From: Verrucomicrobiota bacterium | Lineage (GTDB): Bacteria; Verrucomicrobiota; Verrucomicrobiia; Verrucomicrobiales; Akkermansiaceae | Length of the DNA stretch: 64,000 bases | Assembly: GCA_017301995.1 (NCBI GenBank) | Contig: JAFLEH010000032.1 | Location: 24,860 to 88,859, forward strand | Direction of reading: 5' to 3' | In this document: positions 37,193 through 45,806 of the stretch, piece by piece | Position numbering within the stretch: position 1 is the first letter of the stretch | Layout: each line of letters opens with the position of its first letter | The notes under the pieces: generated by a model | Seen by the model: the letters and a program-made list of their open reading frames with translations, nothing else | What the model was told of the DNA's origin: nothing | Databases searched by the model: none | Position numbers and translations under genes: made by a program

Positions 37193-38417
37193 CAAATCCG
37201 TAGCTTTTGCGTTGGTGCTCGCATGCGCGGTATCGGGTTCATGCAACAGAAGAAGTGCTCGGACTGATAACGACAACCCTCCGCCGGGCGAGAGGGCTGT
37301 ATCAACTCAAGTGCCGGCAATTACCGTTAGATCCCCGGGCCCGACTGCGGCGGTTCCAAACGGAGAATCTGTGTCGAAAGTAGGCTGCTACCATTCCGGA
37401 CAGATGCTCGCATCGGACATCGTATCACTCAAGGGTGACTACCCGCAGGTCAGCCAGAGAGTCAGCGAGGCATTGGCAAAACTGGAATCCGACGAGCAAC
37501 GAACGCTGTTTATGGAAGGATTGATCCGGACACTTCCGCCCGACCTATTCGAGATCCAGTGGAATTTGGCTGGCGAGTTTGTAGAGTCCATCACAGCACG
37601 GACCAATCTGCTCGCAGAAGCAATTCGTGATGCTGCGAAAGTGGATCGATCATGGGCATTCGAGAAACTGCGGTCCCACGAGGATCCGGTCGTCTGCGAG
37701 GCGGCCCTCCAAGGGGTTGTCAAATCGATCAAGTCTGATGATGGCCTGCTTGAGACAGTCGAAATCATCAGGAAGGAACTTGGGGATTCCGATGTTTATT
37801 CCCAGGCGTTGTATCATTGGCTTTCCGAATTGCATGACCAACCCGAGGTCTCCATCCCTTTGGAAATGGCCAAGGAGCTACTGTTTGATCCGCGGGTTAA
37901 TGCCAAAATGAAGGAACAATTTGCCGATATTTATATAAGCTCGGCCGACGCCATTCCACCATTGGAAGCCGCCCGCCTGTTGGATCAAGAGAAGGTTCTG
38001 GACGGTGGCTGGAAGCAAATTGTGGCGGCGGGTGCGAAACTGACAGGTGCGGAGGCGGACGAGTTCATCGGTCTTGTCTTCAACGCTTCCAAATACAGGA
38101 TTATCGATTTCATGGGCGAATACATGAAGTCAAATCAACCGGAACATGTTTTTGATCGGATTGAAGCGTATCCGGAAAATGCTCGTGTATCAATGTTGTG
38201 CGCCACCTCGCTATACGCCATCGAAAACAACCGGATTTCCGAGCTTCTTTCAAAGGTGGATCAGTTTCCGGAGTCGGTCCGAGGAGGGATAATCGAGAGC
38301 GTCATGAATGATTGCGGCCGCAACCACATCCCAAGGGAGAGGATTGAGGCAATCTTCCAGTACGGCGGCGGGAATCCCAAACTTGAGAAAATCTACAACC
38401 ACTACTTGCCCAAGTGA
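37176..38417 (+). CDS. Lipoprotein of cassette 1, helical repeats, unknown
   Basis: GTG at 37176 overlaps the preceding gene; 413 residues. The signal segment ends AVSGSC, a lipobox-like site also seen as LVGSC in copy 2, so a lipoprotein is likely. After a Pro-rich linker the protein is almost entirely alpha-helical, in HEAT/TPR-like pairs. Paralogous landmarks with copy 2 are HWLSEL (FWLSEL in copy 2) and DGGWKQIVAAGAKLTG near 285. No catalytic motif was seen. It is coupled on both sides (17-nt and 1-nt overlaps), so the three cassette products probably work together in the periplasm. Confidence 0.65.
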   Translation: MIAVNNKSVAFALVLACAVSGSCNRRSARTDNDNPPPGERAVSTQVPAITVRSPGPTAAVPNGESVSKVGCYHSGQMLASDIVSLKGDYPQVSQRVSEALAKLESDEQRTLFMEGLIRTLPPDLFEIQWNLAGEFVESITARTNLLAEAIRDAAKVDRSWAFEKLRSHEDPVVCEAALQGVVKSIKSDDGLLETVEIIRKELGDSDVYSQALYHWLSELHDQPEVSIPLEMAKELLFDPRVNAKMKEQFADIYISSADAIPPLEAARLLDQEKVLDGGWKQIVAAGAKLTGAEADEFIGLVFNASKYRIIDFMGEYMKSNQPEHVFDRIEAYPENARVSMLCATSLYAIENNRISELLSKVDQFPESVRGGIIESVMNDCGRNHIPRERIEAIFQYGGGNPKLEKIYNHYLPK

Positions 38418-39670
38418 TGGCAGCACGTTCATTTACACGCGTCCGGGTAACCGCGTCTATCGGATTGGCCCTACTTGCGGCGGGTATGTGGGTTTCCGTT
38501 TCCGGTGCCCGGAGACAGTCAGGAGGACCACCGCAGGCGGCGGAAAATGCCCCTCAGATCGTTTCTGATCGCCCTCGGGCAGCACCCCAAGGAGGTAATG
38601 TCACATCGTTTCGGGCTGAGATTCGGCGCGACGCTCAAAAGGGATGGGAAACACTCATCGCCGACACATCCTGGAACAACCTCCAAAAGATCGCAGCCTA
38701 TATGGCCGTATGGATTGACGAAGATCCGAATGCAGCAATTGAAGCGTTCGGAACTCTTGCACGGGACCACCCGAACTTGGTTGGCGACATTGCCGTGTTT
38801 TGCGGAGACCAATGGTCCGGCAAGGGATGGGCCGCCGTAGAAGCAAGAGCGAAAGAGCGTTTGAATGGTTTCGAACTGAAAGCTTTCATCCTCGTGGTTG
38901 CGCGCGGAGCGGTGGAAAGCGATCCGAGTAGCGCGCTTCGGATCCTTGATAATCTTGGGGATCCGGTTGTGGGAGACCTTCTGAGCGCGCAACGCCATGT
39001 TCGGGGCTTTGTGGTTGAAGCCAGCGTGAAGCGAGATTTCGGAATGACTTTGGAATGGCTCGAGAAACACAGGTCATGGAGTGATGAATGGAGGAGTTTT
39101 TGCCGGGCATGCGCAGAAGGCGGCGTTGATAGGATTGCAGGTGCGGATCTGACGCGTGTGTTGTCAAACGTGCCGCTGCCGAACGGACCCGCTTTGGAAG
39201 GATTTATGGTCTTGGGCAAGGGGCAAAATCGCGAAGCCGCCTTTAAGCTCGTGCGTGCGATGGATTCGGTTGACACCTCCGGTGAAATGGAACAGGCGAG
39301 ATCCGGCCTGATCTCGGTGCTAGCTGAGCATACCCCCGAGATCTTCGATTCAAGCTATTTCAATGCTAATAACGCCTCCGACGCGGTTGCAGTGGGGATG
39401 GCACGAAAAGGATCATTCAAGGACAGCCTTGAGTGGGCCGAGACGCTCCGGACAACCGGGGCCGAGGCTCCGGCAATCAAAGGAATTGTCTATCAGATGA
39501 TGCATGCAAATTCCTACATGGGAAGCCGAGAAATAGGTAATTTGGATGATGCATCCCCACAGAAGGCAATTGCGATCAGCACCATGATCGAGTGGCTGCG
39601 ATCAAGGGGCAAAACAGGCGACGCGGAGATTTGGCAGAAACACTTGGATGGATTGAAAAGGCCGGAATAG
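38417..39670 (+). CDS. Membrane-anchored protein of cassette 1, unknown
   Basis: ATG 38417 overlaps the previous stop by 1 nt (TGATG); an in-frame GTG sits 3 nt earlier. 417 residues with an N-terminal helix (VTASIGLALLAAGMWVSVS) that is an uncleaved anchor or signal. A disordered linker follows, then helical repeats rich in Trp and Ala. The end, MIEWLRSRGKTGDAEIWQKHL, matches MVEWLETRGMTQEAAPWREQL of the copy 2 protein. The helical style resembles the cassette lipoprotein, so the two may be distant relatives. Function unknown. Confidence 0.62.
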   Translation: MAARSFTRVRVTASIGLALLAAGMWVSVSGARRQSGGPPQAAENAPQIVSDRPRAAPQGGNVTSFRAEIRRDAQKGWETLIADTSWNNLQKIAAYMAVWIDEDPNAAIEAFGTLARDHPNLVGDIAVFCGDQWSGKGWAAVEARAKERLNGFELKAFILVVARGAVESDPSSALRILDNLGDPVVGDLLSAQRHVRGFVVEASVKRDFGMTLEWLEKHRSWSDEWRSFCRACAEGGVDRIAGADLTRVLSNVPLPNGPALEGFMVLGKGQNREAAFKLVRAMDSVDTSGEMEQARSGLISVLAEHTPEIFDSSYFNANNASDAVAVGMARKGSFKDSLEWAETLRTTGAEAPAIKGIVYQMMHANSYMGSREIGNLDDASPQKAIAISTMIEWLRSRGKTGDAEIWQKHLDGLKRPE

Positions 39671-39730
39671 GTTCCCAAGTCATTATCGCTTGGGGTGGGT
39701 TATGTTTTGAGTGTTTTCAGGCTTTCCCCC

Positions 39731-39961
39731 TCACCTCCCCTTCCTCACCACCGCGGCGAAGCCGCCGCCCTGGGCCATGCGGATGGTGAATTTCGAATCC
39801 TTGGTGAGTTGGGTTTCCTTCACCACGTGGTCGGTGCCTTCGTTGGCGGCGTTGGGGCCGTCTTCACAGCTTTTCATGGTGAACCCGCCGGCGCCGAGGA
39901 AGTCCGCCTTCACCGTGAGGTCGCGCGGGGTCCAGTTGGTCAGGGCGCCGATCCACCATGC
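39731..39961 (-). pseudogene. Remnant of a GH97 glycosidase C terminus
   Basis: Read leftward, 76 codons end at a stop at 39731 and spell a typical GH97 (SusB-like alpha-glucosidase/galactosidase) tail: WWIGALTNWTPRDLTV, ADFLGAGGFT, EDGPNAANEGTDH and MAQGGGFAAVVRKG. The rest of the enzyme, some 600 residues, is absent; upstream the frame runs into unrelated sequence. It therefore looks like debris left when this region was rearranged. Confidence 0.7.
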
Positions 39962-40007
39962 TCTCGGCACCAAAAGGCGGAATACCGAATCGACTGTGAA
40001 GCGAGAC

Positions 40008-40070
40008 GTTAACCTCGTAATCGGCCACCAAACCGTCGGAGAAAGCAGGATAGCCACCAGTCCAGTTCAT
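40008..40070 (-). pseudogene. Truncated 5' end of a DUF3431-type gene copy
   Basis: From an ATG at 40070, in the same position relative to the duplicated promoter block as the DUF3431 start at 36355, the frame reads MNWTGGYPAFSDGLVADYEV. The intact gene reads MSWTDVFPVLSDAQVLEYQE. Similarity is lost after some 21 codons, where GH97 debris begins. This shows the duplication originally included the divergent gene. Confidence 0.6.
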
Positions 40071-40325
40071 GGGATCTCGGGACAGGGATTGATAGCCGGA
40101 GAAAAAAGTTTGCCTCACCGTGAGAAAAAACTTGCCTCCCCCCCCCCTTTATGGCAAGGGAAAAATGCGCTTGCGCGAAAATCAATCCAATACCATCATG
40201 AACCCGCAACCGAACTCCGGTCCGTCAAACCCCGCCGTGAACACTTTCACACGTAGATCCTTCATGAAGACCACCGCCCTAACCGTCGGCGCGGTGGCAC
40301 TGCTCTCGCAGGGGAAGGCGCTGGG
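40068..40325 (+). repeat. Promoter-leader block, copy 2
   Basis: Second copy of the block at 36353-36612, about 90% identical by eye. Start-to-tract distances match exactly (68 nt to the divergent ATG, 51 nt to the cassette ATG). The sole length difference is the poly-C run. It contains the same inverted repeat, here AAGTTT (40106-40111) and AAACTT (40128-40133) around the perfect core CTCACCGTGAG. Confidence 0.9.
40138..40147 (+). repeat. Poly-C tract (10 C), copy 2
   Basis: Ten consecutive C residues, 51 nt before the start of the second Tat-exported protein; counterpart of the 12-C run at 36423-36434. Confidence 0.9.
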
Positions 40326-40884
40326 ACAGGGAGAAGTCAGTAGTACTTTGACGATTGTGACGGGAACAAAGGGCGTTGTTAGAACGCTGCCGTCCGCGCC
40401 GCCGCCATCCCTTACTTGGAATGATCCCTATACCGCCTTTACTGCACTCATAGAGATTATATCTCCGCTCAAAGATCCGGACACATGTAGAGTCCCCTAT
40501 GATCAGATTGAATATTGCTGCAAGCTGGACCTTCTTCATCCTCAGACAAACCAGATTCTTCCCAATTCGAGTATAGCAATGAACCGCTATTTCATCGCTT
40601 GGACGGACACATTAGACAAGGTTGTAACAGCCGAGACGACAACTCCCAACTCGACAACGACTCAGCAAATCACGCAGGAAACATACGATTGGGTGACGGC
40701 ACCGGCAACCCTTGGAGGCATAGATTACTACGTTGGAATTCAGGTTAAGCGCACAGCGTGTGGTGGAAATGTCGTCGGCGTGTGTGCCCGCTTAAGGTTG
40801 AAGAAAAAGAGCAACGGGCAGATCATCAATGGCAACTATAGCCCGGCGCGTGAAACCGCATGGCAACCCTGTGTGCCACAGTGA
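40198..40884 (+). CDS. Tat-exported protein of cassette 2, unknown
   Basis: 228 residues. The leader (TRRSFMKTTALTVGAVALL, SQGKALG) is nearly identical to that of the cassette 1 protein, but the mature part is strongly diverged. Retained features are the Cys-containing IEYCCK, RTACGGNVVGVCAR and the C-terminal AWQPC. This pattern of constant leader and variable body suggests diversification of an exported factor. The overlap with the lipoprotein gene depends on its start choice. Confidence 0.7.
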   Translation: MNPQPNSGPSNPAVNTFTRRSFMKTTALTVGAVALLSQGKALGQGEVSSTLTIVTGTKGVVRTLPSAPPPSLTWNDPYTAFTALIEIISPLKDPDTCRVPYDQIEYCCKLDLLHPQTNQILPNSSIAMNRYFIAWTDTLDKVVTAETTTPNSTTTQQITQETYDWVTAPATLGGIDYYVGIQVKRTACGGNVVGVCARLRLKKKSNGQIINGNYSPARETAWQPCVPQ

Positions 40885-42125
40885 AATCTCTCTGCGGAAT
40901 AGCACGAGGGCTACAAGCCTCAATAGTAGTCCTATCGGGCATATTGGTGGGGTCGTGCGAAAAGCAACCCAGTGATCAGAATGCACATCGTGCTTCGGCA
41001 ACACCCGACCTCCACCGCCCTGCGTTGGAAGGTCGGGAGATCCGGACTCAAGGGTCTGGTGATCGGCTTTCGGAAATACAGGCAATGGCAGATGCCGTTC
41101 ACGCGTTCGCGTCCAGTATTGCCAACCTCTACAAGGATCATGATGCGGCCATGGCACGCATTGATGCCCACCTTGCCGAGCTGCCGTCGGAGGAAGATCG
41201 AATGCGGTTCGTCAACATGTTGGTCCGTGAGATTCCTAGCTCCGCGTATGTTCTTCGGTGGGATGTTGTTGGGAAATACATCAACAGTCCCGGCCTGCGC
41301 GTTCCCCTGCTTGGCATGGTTCTCCGTGACTCGCTTCCTGAAGATACCGATTGGGTGATTGCCCGCATCAATGAGTCGGAGAACCCCGAGCTATGCCGAC
41401 GCGGAGTCGACAGCACGGTTAATTTCATTTTCGACAGTGTCGACCCCAGTGAAATACCCGCTTGGTTGGAGAAAGCCTTTACGGACGACGAGCTATTCAA
41501 CATGGGGCTTGATTTTTGGCTTTCCGAACTCGGGAGCAAGAACGAGGTGGCCAAATGCGCCGACATCTACGGTCAACTCCTAAAAAGCTCCCGGATAGAA
41601 AAGAAGGTCAAATCCCAACTCGCGGATTACTATATGGCATTGCCAAGTAACGATACGCCAGTGGACCGGGCCGCGTTTTTGTTGGAACAAGGCGTTACCG
41701 ACGGCGGGTGGAAATCCATCATTGACGCCGGATCACGATTGTCGGGAGACAACCTGAACCTATTCTTCGATAGCGTCTTTCAAGCGTCACCTTATGTTCA
41801 GGGCGATTTTGTAAAAGCGTATGTTGCCAATCACGACACCGCCGATGTGATTACGGACTTTCCAAGCCGTAGCGAGGCTGCGCGACGGATCATTCTGATT
41901 GGTGCTGCCGACCAAGTATTCAAAAAGGAGCTAACCGCCCAATTGTCGGAGGCGCTGGGGAAACTCCCCCTTGCGGAGGCAAATCGCTTGGCTGATCGTG
42001 CGGTGTGGCTGGCGGCCCAGAGCAACATCCCCTTGGACAAAATCACACCGCTGATGGACATTGGCGGAGAATCGTCGCGGCGAATGGAGATCTACCAGGC
42101 GCCAAAGAAGTGGAATCCACAATAG
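40881..42125 (+). CDS. Lipoprotein of cassette 2, helical repeats, unknown
   Basis: I prefer the GTG at 40881, which overlaps the previous stop as GTGA and gives a compact signal (MKSLCGIARG, SIVVLSGILVGSC). An ATG at 40860 would add seven residues. 414 residues. The lipobox-like LVGSC is followed by a charged linker and then alpha-helical repeats. Shared landmarks with the cassette 1 homologue are FWLSELGS, TDGGWKSIIDAGSRLSG and the WD/WN..G segment near 130, but overall identity is low. No catalytic motif seen. Confidence 0.63.
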   Translation: MKSLCGIARGLQASIVVLSGILVGSCEKQPSDQNAHRASATPDLHRPALEGREIRTQGSGDRLSEIQAMADAVHAFASSIANLYKDHDAAMARIDAHLAELPSEEDRMRFVNMLVREIPSSAYVLRWDVVGKYINSPGLRVPLLGMVLRDSLPEDTDWVIARINESENPELCRRGVDSTVNFIFDSVDPSEIPAWLEKAFTDDELFNMGLDFWLSELGSKNEVAKCADIYGQLLKSSRIEKKVKSQLADYYMALPSNDTPVDRAAFLLEQGVTDGGWKSIIDAGSRLSGDNLNLFFDSVFQASPYVQGDFVKAYVANHDTADVITDFPSRSEAARRIILIGAADQVFKKELTAQLSEALGKLPLAEANRLADRAVWLAAQSNIPLDKITPLMDIGGESSRRMEIYQAPKKWNPQ

Positions 42126-42137
42126 CAGGGGTGCAAA

Positions 42138-43340
42138 ATGTCTGCTAGCCAATTGAGGTTTGGAGCGCTTGTTGGCATTGCCCTCGTGGCCGTTGTGATT
42201 TTGTCAAGGAATATTCGGGTCGCAGACTCAGGGAAGCCGGCATCTGTATCCGCTGGGGCCGCTACCATTCCAGCGCAGGGTACGCCTGCCACCAGTGCCA
42301 GAATGTCGATGGCCAAATGGGATGATCTCATAAGGGATCGCGAGAGGCGTGCCGATTCGATTCCCAGTGCCTTCCGAAAATGGCTGGCGACTGATTACGA
42401 AAGCGCCTTGATTGGCTTACGGGATCTCGCAAAAATCGATCCCGATCTGGCAAACAGAGCATGTTTCGAATTGGATTTCGTGAAGGATGGGCCTGAAATC
42501 GAGCGGATTTTGGACTTCGCCAACCGGACGCTGACGGGAGACACACTCCACATGTTCCAGGCCGGGCTCGCGGTCGCATTGGCGGGTCAGAACCCCGTGC
42601 AGGCGCTGGATCTTTTCGCGGATTCAGGGATATCCAATGGTGAAAAATTGTATCCGGATGCACAGCGCATGCTCGACTCGGTCTTTCGGCGATCTTCCGC
42701 CGCAGATCCCGCCGCGGTGATTTCCTGGGCGAAGCGGCATCAGGCGGAGAAATTTCCGGTTCGGTGGGATTCGATATGTTCGGGCATGGCTCCAAACCAC
42801 GGCAAGCCGCTTGATATAAACTTGCTCAAATCTCTCGTCGCGGCTATGCCCTCGGATGCGGTGCTCGCCACGAAGTATCTTTTTCTTTGCGGACCGAATT
42901 CGGCAGAGTCGAGACTGACAAACTCACACGCGCTCCTGGCATGTTTGCCGGATGATCCTGCCGGGACCGGAATCCAAATGCGAGCGTCGCTTCTCGATGT
43001 GGTCGCCCGCCACTCCCCGGATCTTTTCCGTGGCGGGGACTATGTCTACCAGCAACCCAAAGACGCTTACTCGATTGGACAGGGGCTTCCCAAAGTCAGC
43101 TTGGAGACTGATCTTGCATGGGCTAACGCGATAACAGTCCCAGAAACCAAGGATTTTGCCATCAAAGGGGTCGTTCATGGTATGCTTGAGGAGGATTCCC
43201 ATTTCACGAGTGATTGCATCCGCCGGATGCGGCAGGATGATCCCATGCGGCAGAAAGCAGTGCTTGCGATGGTGGAATGGCTGGAGACCCGCGGAATGAC
43301 ACAGGAAGCCGCTCCTTGGCGTGAACAGTTGTCTCGATGA
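42138..43340 (+). CDS. Membrane-anchored protein of cassette 2, unknown
   Basis: 400 residues starting 12 nt after the lipoprotein gene. The N-terminal helix (FGALVGIALVAVVILS) is an anchor; an Ala/Ser/Thr/Pro-rich linker and helical repeats follow. Its C terminus matches that of the cassette 1 protein. It completes the three-gene order Tat protein, lipoprotein, anchored protein, as in cassette 1. Function unknown; the conserved order implies a complex. Confidence 0.62.
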   Translation: MSASQLRFGALVGIALVAVVILSRNIRVADSGKPASVSAGAATIPAQGTPATSARMSMAKWDDLIRDRERRADSIPSAFRKWLATDYESALIGLRDLAKIDPDLANRACFELDFVKDGPEIERILDFANRTLTGDTLHMFQAGLAVALAGQNPVQALDLFADSGISNGEKLYPDAQRMLDSVFRRSSAADPAAVISWAKRHQAEKFPVRWDSICSGMAPNHGKPLDINLLKSLVAAMPSDAVLATKYLFLCGPNSAESRLTNSHALLACLPDDPAGTGIQMRASLLDVVARHSPDLFRGGDYVYQQPKDAYSIGQGLPKVSLETDLAWANAITVPETKDFAIKGVVHGMLEEDSHFTSDCIRRMRQDDPMRQKAVLAMVEWLETRGMTQEAAPWREQLSR

Positions 43341-43544
43341 ATTGGCAATTGGTTGCAACTCAGGATGTTTTTGACGGAGAACTTCTCGCCATGATTGCGC
43401 CTGCCAGCGCAAAGTGCCTGGGGCCAGAAGTTTCGTCACCGTATCTCCTCGGCTGATCTGGTAGAAGAACTGCTGGCGGTTCAGGTCGCCGAAATCCAAA
43501 TTGCCGCGAATTTCGGGTCACGCGCCCTCAAAATCGTAAATAAC

Positions 43545-45806
43545 ATGATCAACGCAAATGGAAATATCGCTCCCAGAGTGAATGTGGAGCACATCCCGCG
43601 GTTTGAGCCCCCCCAATTCCGAATCAGCACCGAGCATGACCCATTGGATGACGGCTCGCTTCGGCTGACTGGTCCCGTTTGGCTTGTGGGAGATGGCCGG
43701 AGTGGGACGACGTGGCTTTTGGAGATGCTGAATCATGACTGCGGCTGGAAAGTTTTGTTTGAGCCGTTCCATCCCGAGGCGTTGTCTTCCAGTGGCGGTT
43801 TCGTTCCCTTCCAGCACATTCCATCGCTGCCGGATGGCGACCTCCTGGCGGATGTGGTGGATGCCGTTTTCCACGGCCGGTTCCATCATCCGCGCTGCGA
43901 ACCCTACACTCCGGTTCCCGCAGGGGAGTCGGCACTGACACACGGTCTTCTGGTCAAGGACATTTTCGCCCACCTGATGCTTCCGTGGTGCATGAAGCGC
44001 CATCCGGAGATCCGTCCCATCCTATTGCTCCGCCATCCGTTCGCGGTCGCCTTGTCGAAGGTGCGTCTGACCGGCTCGTTTTGGGCGAGGGAACCCGATT
44101 CACTGTTGGCTCAGGACAGCCTGCGCGCCGCCTTTCCGGAAACCTGGAAGGAGGCGTTGGCGGGCGCGCGAACGCCTTTCCGAAAATTCGTCGCGATTTG
44201 GTGCGCGGTGCACCGGATGCTGCTGTCCCTCCCCGAGTGCGCGAACGCGCTCGTGGTGTTTTACGAGGATTTGCTGTGTGCCCCGGAGTCGGAACTCAGG
44301 CGGATCTTCGCCTGGATAGGCAAGCCGCTGGAGGATTGCGCCCTACCCGAGACGCTGCGGAAAGCGATAGCCAAGCCCAGCAGCCAATCCGTATCGCCCA
44401 CCGAAACAGGAGCACAGGCCCGGCTGTGCAAATGGATGGTGGAAACTCCCAGAGGTGAAATCGAATACGGCCTGGAATTGCTGCGGATCTTCGGGATGGA
44501 TGGCATCTACGGCGCATCCGCCATGCCCGATGCCTCCAAGCTGCGGGATCTTGCGGGAAAAACGATCATCGGGTGGCAGGAAGCCGGAAATGTTGTTCCG
44601 AATGAACGGCAGGTTTTCGTGCCCGCTGTGACCGACGCGAGGGTTGGTTTCGGGTCGCTCGGCAGAGGCGGTCTGCTGGGTTATGACACGCCTTGCTCGT
44701 GCGGAATCGAACTTGGCGATCTGGATGGTGGCGACACCGTTTTTTCCGCGCACGCCCCATCCCGACTGACGATCAATCTTCCCGGCCCCGCCCGCGTCTA
44801 TGGCGCGATGAATGGCACATCCCACCCCTGCCGGAGCGGGTATTGCCATTTCACCGTTGACGGCCAACCGATAGGCCGCCTGTGCCTGCCATACGAACGA
44901 ACGGCATGCGTGGAACTCGCTCCCGGCGCGCACGAGCTTCTTGTGACATGCAAGGACAACACAGGCCAACACAGCGTCTGGATCATCCAACCGGCGGAAC
45001 CCGGGAAGCCAAGCGGCAAAGGGACGCCAGTGCAACTGGCTCTGGCAACAATCGCCTGCTATCCGGCAGCCGACGCGGCCGAGGTTCTCTGGCCCCTGGC
45101 GAGAAGCGCGCGCCGGTCCGGCCACGCGCTGCACGTGATGGGAGTCGATACCCACTACGGGACCCATGCGGAGACGAAAATACACCGGCTTCTCGAGTGG
45201 GTCCGGGGCATGGATGCGGAGCATATCCTGTTTGCCGACGGGCGGGATTCGCTAGTTATCGGCGGATCCGAGGAGATTCTCAGTGAATTCCGCTCGTTCG
45301 GCACGGATTTCGTCGTTTCCATGGAGAAGGAATGCTGGCCGGTGAAACAACCCGCGTGGACGGATTCATTTCCAAAGCAAACGGATCGGCGCAACTGGCC
45401 GAACGCCGGCGGATGGATCGGGACCAAGAGCGGCGTGGTCAGGGTGTTGACCGAGGCGATCCGCCGCCAACAGGCACTGCGAATTGGCATAAGCACCGAC
45501 CCCGGTCCGCTCAGAGGAATGGACCTGAGCGAGCTTATCGAGAACGATCAGTTTCTGATGCAGGCGCTGTATCTGGACAACCGGATTCAGGGAGATGCCA
45601 ACTGCCGGATCTTCACCACCATCGGAACCGCGGATTCGTTTCACCTTTCGCGGAACCCCGAATATGAAATCAGGAAGTCGCGTGTTTTGTTGAAATCCAC
45701 GGGAGCAACTCCGGCGGTTTTGCATTTCTCCGGTCCGAGTTGCGGTCTCTGTCGTGACCAGTGGGCGGAACTGCTGGATAAGTTCTGCGGCAAACGCTCC
45801 GGATGA
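43545..45806 (+). CDS. Sulfotransferase fused to PLOD-like glycosyltransferase
   Basis: ATG 43545 is chosen because the sequence before it lacks family similarity; 753 residues. The N-terminal part (about 40-300) is a PAPS-dependent sulfotransferase: 5'-PSB loop VGDGRSGTTWLLEML near 48 and 3'-PB region LLRHPFAVALSKV near 163. The middle (about 350-480) looks like a beta-sandwich (ELAPGAHELLVTC). The C-terminal part (about 490-745) resembles the glycosyltransferase domain of lysyl hydroxylases (PLOD/LH3): LFADGRDSLVIGG near 565, SMEKECWP near 590, and NAGGWIGTKSGV near 620. It would attach sulfate and sugar, possibly to one glycan or glycoprotein. It lies directly after the duplicated cassettes, whose products are possible substrates (inference). 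Confidence 0.72.
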   Translation: MINANGNIAPRVNVEHIPRFEPPQFRISTEHDPLDDGSLRLTGPVWLVGDGRSGTTWLLEMLNHDCGWKVLFEPFHPEALSSSGGFVPFQHIPSLPDGDLLADVVDAVFHGRFHHPRCEPYTPVPAGESALTHGLLVKDIFAHLMLPWCMKRHPEIRPILLLRHPFAVALSKVRLTGSFWAREPDSLLAQDSLRAAFPETWKEALAGARTPFRKFVAIWCAVHRMLLSLPECANALVVFYEDLLCAPESELRRIFAWIGKPLEDCALPETLRKAIAKPSSQSVSPTETGAQARLCKWMVETPRGEIEYGLELLRIFGMDGIYGASAMPDASKLRDLAGKTIIGWQEAGNVVPNERQVFVPAVTDARVGFGSLGRGGLLGYDTPCSCGIELGDLDGGDTVFSAHAPSRLTINLPGPARVYGAMNGTSHPCRSGYCHFTVDGQPIGRLCLPYERTACVELAPGAHELLVTCKDNTGQHSVWIIQPAEPGKPSGKGTPVQLALATIACYPAADAAEVLWPLARSARRSGHALHVMGVDTHYGTHAETKIHRLLEWVRGMDAEHILFADGRDSLVIGGSEEILSEFRSFGTDFVVSMEKECWPVKQPAWTDSFPKQTDRRNWPNAGGWIGTKSGVVRVLTEAIRRQQALRIGISTDPGPLRGMDLSELIENDQFLMQALYLDNRIQGDANCRIFTTIGTADSFHLSRNPEYEIRKSRVLLKSTGATPAVLHFSGPSCGLCRDQWAELLDKFCGKRSG

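Noticed and set aside
42924..43499. Minus-strand frame after cassette 2
   Set aside because: Mostly antisense to the cassette 2 anchored protein; only the first codons lie in the gap, without recognised features.
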